Of a DNA stretch of 5,176 bases, positions 1 through 4,901 are shown one piece after another. The translations under genes and the position numbers were made by a program. The notes under the pieces were generated by a model. The model saw nothing but the letters and a program-made list of their open reading frames with translations. It did not search any database and was not told the origin of the DNA. Within the stretch, counting starts at the first letter, position 1, and each line of letters opens with the position of its first letter. Source of the DNA: Oscillospiraceae bacterium (GTDB taxonomy: Bacteria; Bacillota_A; Clostridia; Oscillospirales; Oscillospiraceae); assembly GCA_017550765.1 (NCBI GenBank), contig JAFZOC010000113.1:1-5176 (forward strand), written 5' to 3'.

Positions 1-1
1 C

Positions 2-310
2 GCCACGATCGCGCTGCTGAACTCCCTGGCCTACTGGAACGACTGGTACCTGTCCCTGCTGTACATCAAGCAGAACAAGGTGCTCCAGCCCCTGCAGGCT
101 CTGCTGATGGAGCTGCAGAACCACGTGGAAGACCTCAACCGCATGGCGTCCGCCCTGGGCAGCTCCGCCATCCAGGAGGCCATGCGGGCGCCCACCCAGA
201 CCCTGCGCATGGCGCTGGTGGTGCTGATCGTGGTCCCCATCGCCTGCGCCTACCCCTTCTTCCAGCGCTACATCGTCGCCGGCCTCACCATCGGCTCCGT
301 GAAGGGCTGA
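2..310 (+). CDS. Carbohydrate ABC transporter permease, LplC/YtcP type (3' part only)
   Basis: This is the last 102 codons of an inner-membrane permease subunit of a sugar ABC importer; the 5' part, including the EAA loop that docks on the ATPase, lies outside the window. The visible part starts in the end of a membrane segment (ALLNSLAYWNDWYLSLLYI), has a mostly soluble stretch (LQPLQALLMELQNHVEDLN...), and ends with a final hydrophobic helix (LRMALVVLIVVPIACAYPFF) followed by the tail FQRYIVAGLTIGSVKG. The YWNDWY and PFFQRY...GLTIGS(V/I)KG signatures are typical, from memory, of the second permease (MalG-like, LplC/YtcP branch) in transporters whose binding protein carries DUF3502. It lies 88 bp upstream of such a binding protein on the same strand, which supports one operon. 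The substrate cannot be read from the sequence; oligosaccharides are the usual cargo. It is truncated by the window edge and shows no sign of being broken. Confidence 0.93.
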   Translation, partial: ATIALLNSLAYWNDWYLSLLYIKQNKVLQPLQALLMELQNHVEDLNRMASALGSSAIQEAMRAPTQTLRMALVVLIVVPIACAYPFFQRYIVAGLTIGSVKG

Positions 311-398
311 CGGGCTCGGCCCGGGCCGATACACCTGAACTGGACAGCTCAGCTGTTTGGGATAACGAGAGATCAAATTTATTTTTGGAGGTATCATC
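311..398 (+). other. Intercistronic spacer with two stem-loop palindromes
   Basis: The gap between permease and binding protein contains a perfect 14-bp palindrome, TCGGCCCGGGCCGA (316-329). It overlaps an alternative hairpin, CGGGC-TCG-GCCCG (311-323). A second palindrome, ACAGCT-C-AGCTGT, lies at 344-356. Neither is followed by a T-tract, so they do not look like full terminators. Hairpins of this kind between a permease and a binding protein often protect or process mRNA so that the binding protein is made in excess; that role is inferred here. No convincing promoter was found in the gap. Confidence 0.5.
387..391 (+). promoter_or_regulatory. Ribosome binding site of the solute-binding protein
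   Basis: GGAGG with a 7-nt spacer to the ATG at 399. It sits in an AT-rich, probably unstructured patch (aaatttatttttGGAGG), which fits strong translation of the abundant binding protein and fixes the start codon. Confidence 0.85.
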
Positions 399-1997
399 AT
401 GAAAAAGCTCATCGCGCTTCTCCTGGCACTGGTCATGGTGTTCGCGCTGGCCGCCTGCGGCCAGGCCGGCACGGACAAGCCCGCCACCGGCGGCACGACC
501 ACCGGCGGCACGACCACCGGCGGCACCGCCACCGAGGCCGCCGCGGAGCCCGTCACACTGAAGATCTGGTTCCACGGCAGCACCGTCTCCCCTGAGTCGT
601 CCAAGAAGGTCCTGGACGAGCTGAACGTCTATCTGAACGAGAAGATCGGCGTCAAGCTGGACGTCATCTGGGGCACCTGGGGCGACTTCGACACGGCTGT
701 GGTGACCGCCCTGGCCGGCGGCGACAACGTGGACATGTACTTCACCTGCAACTGGTCCGCCGACGAGTACAACAAGTATGCCCGTGACGGCTACTGGGTG
801 AAGCTGGACGACCTGCTGCCCCAGTACGGCGCTGACCTGCTGACCACGATCCCCGAGGGCATCTGGGAGTGCGCCAAGACCGCAGGCTATGACGGCAAGG
901 GCATCTACGCCGTCCCCGCCCTGAAGGACACCGCCACCCAGAACTGCTGGGACGTGAACGGCACGCTGCTGGCTGAGCTGGGCTATGACGTGGACGCCGT
1001 CTGCGCCGCCGGTCTGTACTACTACTCTCCCGAGTTCGAGGAGATGCTGCAGAAGGCCAAGGACCTGAAGGCCTCCCAGGGCGAGAACGACTTCTATCCC
1101 CTGTGCGTGGAGCCCATGGTGCTGGAGCGCCTGGTGGACGTCAGCTCCATCGTCACCGGCGACCTGGGCAGCGGCAACGTCCTGTCCTACTACTACGACA
1201 AGGATCACCCCTCCAAGGACATCGGCAGCCAGATCGTCAACAAGTTCGCCACCCCCGAGTTCGCCCGCTTCGCCGCCCGCACCTATGAGCTGGCCCAGAA
1301 GGGCTTCATCTCCCCCAGCATCCAGACCGTCGGCACTTCCAACGACTACCGCACCGCCTGCCAGAACAGCGGCGCCTACCTGATCAGCACCCAGTCCTAC
1401 GCCTACGGCTGTGAGATCGACTTCTCCAACGCCCGCGGCATCGACGTGCGCATGGTCCCCGCCTCCGCCCCCTACATGGACGCCACCTCCGGCCAGGGCG
1501 CGATGATGGCCATCGCCACCGTCTCCAAGAACCCCGAGAAGGCCCTGCAGTTCCTGAACCTGCTCAACACCGACCCCTACGTGATGACCACCCTGAACTA
1601 CGGCCTGGAGGGCTTCACCTTCGAGAAGAACGACGACGGCACCATCACCTTCATCCAGGAGAACCGCGCGACTTACAGCCCCTGGACCAACGGTATGGGC
1701 AACATCCGCATCCTGCCGCCCACCAAGGACCAGGGCGTCAACTGGTGGACTGAGTACGCCGATTACTACAACAGCGCCGAGGCGCTGCCCTACGGCTCCT
1801 TCATCTTCGACAGCTCCGTCGTCGAGACCGAGGGTGCTGCGATCGCCAACGTCTTCGCCGAGTACGCCTTCGGCCTCTGCTCCGGCGCCACCGATCCCGA
1901 CGAGGTCCTGCCCGAGTTCCTGCAGAAGCTGGAGGCTGCCGGCATCAACGAGTTCGTGGCCGAGGCCAACAGCCAGCTGGCCACCTTCCTCGGCTGA
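399..1997 (+). CDS. Extracellular solute-binding lipoprotein of a sugar ABC transporter (DUF3502 type)
   Basis: A 532-residue ligand-binding subunit anchored to the outer face of the membrane; it delivers its ligand to the permease encoded just upstream. Residues 1-20 are a lipoprotein signal: MKK, a hydrophobic core, and lipobox LAAC with Cys20 as the lipidated residue. A flexible Thr/Gly/Ala linker follows (about 21-50, with a TGGTT repeat). The mature domain starts near VTLKIWFHGS and has the usual family-1 solute-binding features (GDNVDMYFTCNWSADEY, aromatic-rich clefts). The last ~135 residues (from about 399) match the DUF3502 pattern, including ALPYGSFIFD and DPDEVLPEFLQKLEAAGI. The length is normal for the LipO/YtcQ-like group. 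Arg codons are nearly all CGC/CGT, without the CGG frequent in the downstream GTPase and radical SAM genes, which suggests high expression. The start is fixed by the GGAGG site and the signal peptide. The ligand is probably an oligosaccharide or complex glycan fragment, but specificity cannot be assigned. Confidence 0.93.
   Translation: MKKLIALLLALVMVFALAACGQAGTDKPATGGTTTGGTTTGGTATEAAAEPVTLKIWFHGSTVSPESSKKVLDELNVYLNEKIGVKLDVIWGTWGDFDTAVVTALAGGDNVDMYFTCNWSADEYNKYARDGYWVKLDDLLPQYGADLLTTIPEGIWECAKTAGYDGKGIYAVPALKDTATQNCWDVNGTLLAELGYDVDAVCAAGLYYYSPEFEEMLQKAKDLKASQGENDFYPLCVEPMVLERLVDVSSIVTGDLGSGNVLSYYYDKDHPSKDIGSQIVNKFATPEFARFAARTYELAQKGFISPSIQTVGTSNDYRTACQNSGAYLISTQSYAYGCEIDFSNARGIDVRMVPASAPYMDATSGQGAMMAIATVSKNPEKALQFLNLLNTDPYVMTTLNYGLEGFTFEKNDDGTITFIQENRATYSPWTNGMGNIRILPPTKDQGVNWWTEYADYYNSAEALPYGSFIFDSSVVETEGAAIANVFAEYAFGLCSGATDPDEVLPEFLQKLEAAGINEFVAEANSQLATFLG
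486..530 (+). repeat. Three tandem 15-bp units encoding TGGTT/TGGTT/TGGTA
   Basis: Units at 486-500 and 501-515 are identical (ACCGGCGGCACGACC); the unit at 516-530 differs at two bases. They keep the reading frame and encode residues 30-44 of the binding protein, in the linker between the lipidated cysteine and the folded domain. Such in-frame repeats can gain or lose units without harm and vary the tether length. Confidence 0.85.
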
Positions 1998-2008
1998 TCC
2001 GCGGAAGG
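1984..2008 (+). other. Hairpin enclosing the stop codon of the solute-binding protein
   Basis: CCTTCC (1984-1989) pairs with GGAAGG (2003-2008), and CGG (1991-1993) with CCG (1999-2001), separated by one T/C mismatch. The loop CTGAT (1994-1998) contains the TGA stop. It might stabilise the 3' end of the message or be chance; no T-tract follows. Confidence 0.4.
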
Positions 2009-2050
2009 GACGACAGACACCGGCGATACCGGAAAGATACGATACGACTG

Positions 2051-2090
2051 AAAACAGACGCCCCGCGCCGGGATGGCGCGGGGCGTCCCT
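2051..2090 (+). terminator. Rho-independent terminator of the ABC transporter unit
   Basis: A perfect 13-bp stem, left arm 2057-2069 (GACGCCCCGCGCC) and right arm 2075-2087, closes a GGGAT loop (2070-2074). AAAA precedes it (2051-2054), but only CCTTG follows, so the T-tract is weak. Part of the right arm, GGCGCGGGG, occurs again at 2098-2106 and could compete for 9 bp of the left arm. Its position 60 bp after the binding-protein stop supports its role as the end of that operon. Confidence 0.8.
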
Positions 2091-2138
2091 TGCGTGTGGC
2101 GCGGGGAAAGATGGGCAGATCCGCCCGCTGGGAGCAGT

Positions 2139-2177
2139 GAGAGCTTTTCACACGAGAGCACAGAGAGCTTTTCACAC
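2139..2177 (+). repeat. Direct repeat GAGAGCTTTTCACAC, two copies, candidate activator site
   Basis: Identical 15-bp copies lie at 2139-2153 and 2163-2177, with a 24-bp period. A third partial copy of the first six bases (GAGAGC) lies between them at 2154-2159. Their centres fall at about -74 and -50 relative to the start predicted from the TATAAT at 2208. That is where an activator could compensate for the poor -35 element. No regulator family is recognised from the word itself. Confidence 0.65.
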
Positions 2178-2184
2178 AAAGACC

Positions 2185-2213
2185 TCTTCAAGCACCGACC
2201 GGCGCGCTATAAT
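2185..2213 (+). promoter_or_regulatory. Promoter of the GTPase-trsS unit
   Basis: The -10 element is a perfect TATAAT (2208-2213) in otherwise GC-rich DNA. At 17-bp spacing the -35 position reads TCTTCA (2185-2190), only 3 of 6 matches to TTGACA. The weak -35 next to an upstream direct repeat suggests activator dependence. Transcription would begin near 2220. Confidence 0.65.
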
Positions 2214-2219
2214 GGGACA

Positions 2220-2340
2220 TGTGACAGCCAAACGCGGCGTGGCGTTCCGCTGAGCCGCTTCACAGCTCGGCGCGGCGGCATGGCCGCTGCACCGGATACA
2301 CATCTTTTACATCAGACAGATCGGAAGGGGGAGCGCCGTC
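2220..2340 (+). promoter_or_regulatory. Structured 5' leader of the GTPase-trsS mRNA, with ribosome binding site
   Basis: The predicted leader is about 120 nt long and contains three hairpins in a row. The first has stem AACGC/GCGTT (2231-2246). The second is an 8-bp stem, 2248-2255 with 2265-2272, including one G-U pair and a 9-nt loop. The third is a 7-bp stem, 2273-2279 with 2283-2289, with an ATG triloop. An unpaired, A/C/T-rich segment and the purine-rich site GGAAGGGGGAG (2323-2333, 7 nt before the ATG at 2341) follow. I do not recognise a known riboswitch: the conserved cobalamin-riboswitch words are absent, and I cannot match a molybdenum-cofactor motif by eye. A regulatory RNA is possible but unproven. 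Confidence 0.4.
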
Positions 2341-3402
2341 ATGCGCAAGTTCGCCGTGATCAGCGGCTGTCTCGGCGCGGGGAAGACCAGCGCCATGATG
2401 GCCCTGACGCGCTATGCCACGGAACACTATGGGAGAGCCGCCATGATCTCCAACGACCTGGGAGCGGGCGTGACCCTGGCGGACCACGAACTGGCGAAGC
2501 GCTCCGGCTGCAGGGCCGTGCAGATCACCGACGAGTGCATCTGCTTCTGCCACGACGTGCTGACCGCGCAGCTGGAGGACCTGTATGCCGAGGGCTGCGA
2601 GCTGGTGGTCTCGGACATCCCCGGTTTCGGCGTGGGCGCCCAGGAACATGTGTACCACGGCCTGACGGAGAGCTATCCCGGGCAGTTCGCCCTGGCGCCC
2701 TTCACCGTGCTGATCGAGCCGCGGAACGTGGCGCTGCTGCGGGAAGGCCGGGCCGGGGACATGGGCCATATCCTGGACGCCCAGCTCCGGGAGGCGGACC
2801 TCATCGTGCTGAGCAAATGCGATCTGCTGGACGAGCGGGCCCGGGAGACAGACCTGGCGTGGCTGGCGGCGCGTTATCCCTGGACGCAGCAACTGGCGGT
2901 CAGCGCCAGGACCGGCCAGGGCCTGGACGCGCTCTGCCGCGCGCTGCGGGACGGGCGGGCCTCTCTGCGTCACCCGGAGATCGACTATGAGGCCGAGGAC
3001 CTGCAGAGCGCCATGGACAGCCTGAGCGAATACTACCTCCAGTACCGGGCCCTGGTCTGCTGCGACACCTTCGACGGCGACGCCTATCTGCTGGACCTGG
3101 CGCGCCTGATCCAGACGGAGATCCGGGCCGCCGGCTGCGAGATCCCCCATCTCAAGCTCCTGGCCTGGGGAGCGGAGGGGGACTACGGCAAGGTGGACCT
3201 GCTGGGCGTGGACAGCCCGGTGGAGATCTCCCACCGCTTTGCGGGGCCCTGCACGGATCTGGCGGTGCTGCTCAACACCAGCGCCGTCTGCCCGGACCGG
3301 ACCCTGGACAGGCTGATCGGGACCGCTGTCCGGGACGTGTCCGAGCGGTATCAGCTGGAGCTCACGGTCTTCCTGAAGGACCACTTCGGACTGGGGGAGT
3401 GA
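2341..3402 (+). CDS. G3E/CobW-like P-loop GTPase, probable maturation partner of TrsS
   Basis: A 353-residue cytoplasmic GTPase. The P-loop is GCLGAGKT (9-16), close to the CobW/YjiA GFLGAGKT. ISNDLGAG (37-43) sits where G3E proteins carry their switch region. A cysteine motif C66-I-C68-F-C70-H replaces the family's usual CxCC metal site. VVSDIPGFG (89-97) gives the G3 motif DxxG (D92-G95), LSKCD (157-161) the guanine-specificity motif (NKxD-like), and SARTG (188-192) the G5 region. G3E members are metallochaperones or metal-centre maturases for cobalt, nickel, zinc and similar metals. The C-terminal part (about 215-353, with AWGAEGDYGKVDLLGVDSPVEISHRF) does not look like a standard CobW C-terminal domain. 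The gene opens a unit and is followed after one base by a radical SAM gene, so it probably loads, inserts or gates a metal or cofactor for that protein or its target. The start is fixed by GGAAGGGGGAG. The family call is firm; the role is inferred. Confidence 0.85.
   Translation: MRKFAVISGCLGAGKTSAMMALTRYATEHYGRAAMISNDLGAGVTLADHELAKRSGCRAVQITDECICFCHDVLTAQLEDLYAEGCELVVSDIPGFGVGAQEHVYHGLTESYPGQFALAPFTVLIEPRNVALLREGRAGDMGHILDAQLREADLIVLSKCDLLDERARETDLAWLAARYPWTQQLAVSARTGQGLDALCRALRDGRASLRHPEIDYEAEDLQSAMDSLSEYYLQYRALVCCDTFDGDAYLLDLARLIQTEIRAAGCEIPHLKLLAWGAEGDYGKVDLLGVDSPVEISHRFAGPCTDLAVLLNTSAVCPDRTLDRLIGTAVRDVSERYQLELTVFLKDHFGLGE
3393..3399 (+). promoter_or_regulatory. Ribosome binding site of trsS inside the end of the GTPase gene
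   Basis: GGGGGAG overlaps the last codons of the GTPase, the TGA stop is 3400-3402, and the trsS ATG starts at 3404. The short 4-nt spacer and the single base between stop and start indicate translational coupling, which would keep the two proteins in near-fixed proportion. Confidence 0.75.
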
Positions 3403-3403
3403 T

Positions 3404-4687
3404 ATGGGGACGAGCATCCGCGAGACGCGTTCGGTCTGCCCCGTCTGCCTGCGGGGCCTCCCGGCGAGGCTGGTCCGGGAGGAGGACGGCCAGATCTTCC
3501 TGGAGAAGCGCTGCCCGGAACACGGGAGCTATCGCGTGCCCGTGTGGCGGGGCAGGGTCGACTGGGACCGCTGGCTCCTGGAGACGCCGCCCCTGCCGCC
3601 GGAGCAGGGCCTGCGCTGCCCGGGCGACTGCGGCATCTGCGGCGAGCACGAGTCCGGCACCTGCTGCGCCCTGCTGGAGGTCACCCGGCGCTGCGACCTG
3701 CGCTGCCGCTTCTGCTTCGCCAACGGCGGCGCGGCGGAGGACGACCCGAGCCTGGAGGAACTGAAAGAGCAGATCCGGGACATCGTGCGCCAGTGCGGCG
3801 ACCCGCTGCTGCAGCTCTCCGGCGGGGAGCCCACCCAGCGGGACGATCTGCCGGAGCTGGTGCGCTTTGCCAAGGAGGCCGGCTGCAGCTATGTGCAGCT
3901 GAACACCAACGGCATCCGTCTGGCCAGGGACCCGGGCCTTGCGCGGGAGCTGGCGGAGGCGGGACTGGACATCGTGTTCCTCCAGTTCGACGGGACCCGG
4001 GACGAGATCTATGAGGCCCTGCGGGGCCGGCCTCTGCTGGAGACGAAGCTGGAGGCGATCCGCGTCTGCGCGGAGCAGGGGCTGGGGGTCACGCTGGTGC
4101 CCACGGTGGTCCGGGGCGTCAACGACGGCGACCTGGGCGCGATCGTAGAGCTGGCCGCCCGGCTCTCGCCGGGGGTGCGGGCGGTCCACTTCCAGCCCGT
4201 GACCTTCCTGGGACGCTACCCCGGGACGCCGGGGGACGAGGACCGCTACACCCTGGACGAACTGATGACGGATCTCAGCGACCAGGCGGGGATCCCGGTG
4301 GAGAGCTTCATGCCCTCCCGCTGCGACCATCCCCTCTGCGGCTTCCACGCCCTTTACCTGGTGGAGCCGGACGGCAGCCTGCGTCCCATGAGCTCCATCA
4401 CACAGTCTGCCCGCTGCAAAGGCAGCGCCCGGGACAACCGGGGCTATGTGGCCCGACACTGGCGCCGGGAGCCGGCAGAGCCCGCTCCCGAGAGACCGAT
4501 CGCGAGGGACATGGGCTTCGATACCTTCCTCTACCGGCTGCGCCACGAGAGCCTGACCCTCTCGGCCATGGCCTTCCAGGACGCCATGGACCTGAACATC
4601 GAGCGCCTGCACCGCTGCACCCTCCATGTCTACGACCGGGGGAAGGTCAAGCCCTTCTGCGTGAAGTACCTGACGCCCATCGAATGA
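3404..4687 (+). CDS. trsS: Radical SAM protein, TrsS-like (cysteine form of the radical SAM/selenoprotein family)
   Basis: A 427-residue cytoplasmic iron-sulfur enzyme. The N-terminus carries a zinc-ribbon-like set: C12-P-V-C15 and C37-P-E-H39-G. A second cluster follows, C72-P-G-D-C76-G-I-C79 with C87/C88. Next comes LEVTRRCDLRCRFCFA, whose C97-x3-C101-x2-C104 binds the radical SAM [4Fe-4S] cluster. LSGGEPT (138-144) is the SAM-contacting GGEP motif; LNTNG (166-170) and FLQFDGT (192-198) are core barrel strands. The C-terminus has CDHPLCGFH (307-315), a CGFHALYLVEPDGSLRP segment, and the ending C405-TLHVYDRGKVKPFC419. This layout matches, from memory, the TrsS family and more distantly Tes/MJ0619-type methylating enzymes. 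Some TrsS members have selenocysteine near the N-terminal CPxC; here it is all cysteine and no in-frame TGA occurs. The reaction is unknown; modification of a cofactor or protein is an inference. The usual partner methyltransferase (TrsM) does not follow: a terminator does. Confidence 0.85.
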   Translation: MGTSIRETRSVCPVCLRGLPARLVREEDGQIFLEKRCPEHGSYRVPVWRGRVDWDRWLLETPPLPPEQGLRCPGDCGICGEHESGTCCALLEVTRRCDLRCRFCFANGGAAEDDPSLEELKEQIRDIVRQCGDPLLQLSGGEPTQRDDLPELVRFAKEAGCSYVQLNTNGIRLARDPGLARELAEAGLDIVFLQFDGTRDEIYEALRGRPLLETKLEAIRVCAEQGLGVTLVPTVVRGVNDGDLGAIVELAARLSPGVRAVHFQPVTFLGRYPGTPGDEDRYTLDELMTDLSDQAGIPVESFMPSRCDHPLCGFHALYLVEPDGSLRPMSSITQSARCKGSARDNRGYVARHWRREPAEPAPERPIARDMGFDTFLYRLRHESLTLSAMAFQDAMDLNIERLHRCTLHVYDRGKVKPFCVKYLTPIE

Positions 4688-4693
4688 ACGATG

Positions 4694-4743
4694 AAAAAGA
4701 GCCCGTCATCCCGGGCGCCTCTCGGGATGACGGGCCCTTTTTC
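4694..4743 (+). terminator. Rho-independent terminator after trsS (bidirectional)
   Basis: A perfect 13-bp stem, left arm 4701-4713 (GCCCGTCATCCCG) and right arm 4723-4735, closes a 9-nt loop. CC and five Ts (4738-4742) follow on the plus strand. AAAAA at 4694-4698 supplies the T-tract for the opposite strand. It starts 6 bp after the trsS stop and cleanly ends the GTPase-trsS unit. Confidence 0.93.
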
Positions 4744-4803
4744 TGTGCCTTGCCCGGAAAGAACGGCTGCTCCTTTGAGACCAAAAGAACTTGAACGCAG
4801 GAA

Positions 4804-4832
4804 TTGACTTTCATACAGGGATCCTTTATAAT
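4804..4832 (+). promoter_or_regulatory. Strong sigma-A-type promoter of the MoeA-like gene
   Basis: TTGACT (4804-4809, 5 of 6) and TATAAT (4827-4832, 6 of 6) are separated by the ideal 17 bp. Transcription would start near 4839, giving a leader of about 60 nt. The region between the terminator and this promoter (4744-4803) shows nothing else. Confidence 0.9.
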
Positions 4833-4841
4833 GTGACAAGA

Positions 4842-4869
4842 GCGAATCGCATTTATTTACTATTCGCAT
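4842..4869 (+). promoter_or_regulatory. Inverted repeat GCGAAT...ATTCGC just downstream of the promoter
   Basis: GCGAAT (4842-4847) and ATTCGC (4862-4867) form a 6-bp inverted repeat around an AT-rich 14-nt centre. The same DNA also contains TCGCAT twice in direct orientation (4847-4852 and 4864-4869, 17 bp apart). It lies at about +4 to +31, where a bound repressor would block a strong promoter. The general look (GC-containing half-sites around an AT-rich centre) would suit a repressor, but it does not match the ModE consensus well. Confidence 0.45.
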
Positions 4870-4883
4870 AGATGATAAACTGC

Positions 4884-4892
4884 AGGAAAGGA
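4884..4892 (+). promoter_or_regulatory. Ribosome binding site of the MoeA-like gene
   Basis: AGGAAAGGA with a 9-nt spacer to the ATG at 4902. It favours this start over the in-frame ATG at 4911. Confidence 0.8.
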
Positions 4893-4901
4893 CCTTATCA
4901 C

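Larger units (their letters stand above)
1998..2340 (+). other. Non-coding interval between the transporter and the GTPase-trsS unit
   Basis: This 343-bp stretch holds no credible gene; reading frames that cross it are overlaps of neighbouring genes in other frames. In order it contains three GATAC words (2025, 2036, 2041), the terminator of the transporter unit, a pair of 15-bp direct repeats, a TATAAT promoter box, and a structured leader ending in the GTPase ribosome binding site. It therefore separates two transcription units. Confidence 0.8.

Noticed and set aside
357..385. Possible promoter TTGGGA-17-TATTTT before the binding-protein gene
   Set aside because: Transcription would start at about 392, after the ribosome binding site, so the message could not be translated normally. 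Matches to consensus are only 4 of 6 at each box.
285..1208. Long minus-strand open frame of 307 codons
   Set aside because: It lies opposite the solute-binding protein, is rich in Val/Gly/Ala/Gln as expected from antisense of GC-rich coding DNA, has no ribosome binding site, and matches no family I know.
2208..2228. Shared sequence after both -10 boxes (TATAATG followed closely by GTGACA)
   Set aside because: The spacing differs between the two promoters and the similarity is short, so common regulation is not supported.
2220..2340. Cobalamin riboswitch, considered because the next gene is CobW-like
   Set aside because: I find none of the conserved cobalamin-riboswitch core words, and the leader is too short for the full fold.
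2073..2990. Plus-strand frame of 305 codons starting inside the terminator
   Set aside because: It crosses the terminator, promoter and leader, then reads the GTPase gene in the wrong frame, giving Arg/Gly/Pro-rich sequence.
2260..4627. Two long minus-strand open frames opposite the GTPase and radical SAM genes
   Set aside because: They lack motifs, while the plus strand carries clear P-loop, DxxG, CxxxCxxC and GGEP motifs. They are artefacts of high GC content.
3404..4687. Selenocysteine recoding in trsS
   Set aside because: The reading frame contains no in-frame TGA before the terminal stop, and the positions expected for Sec read TGC (Cys).
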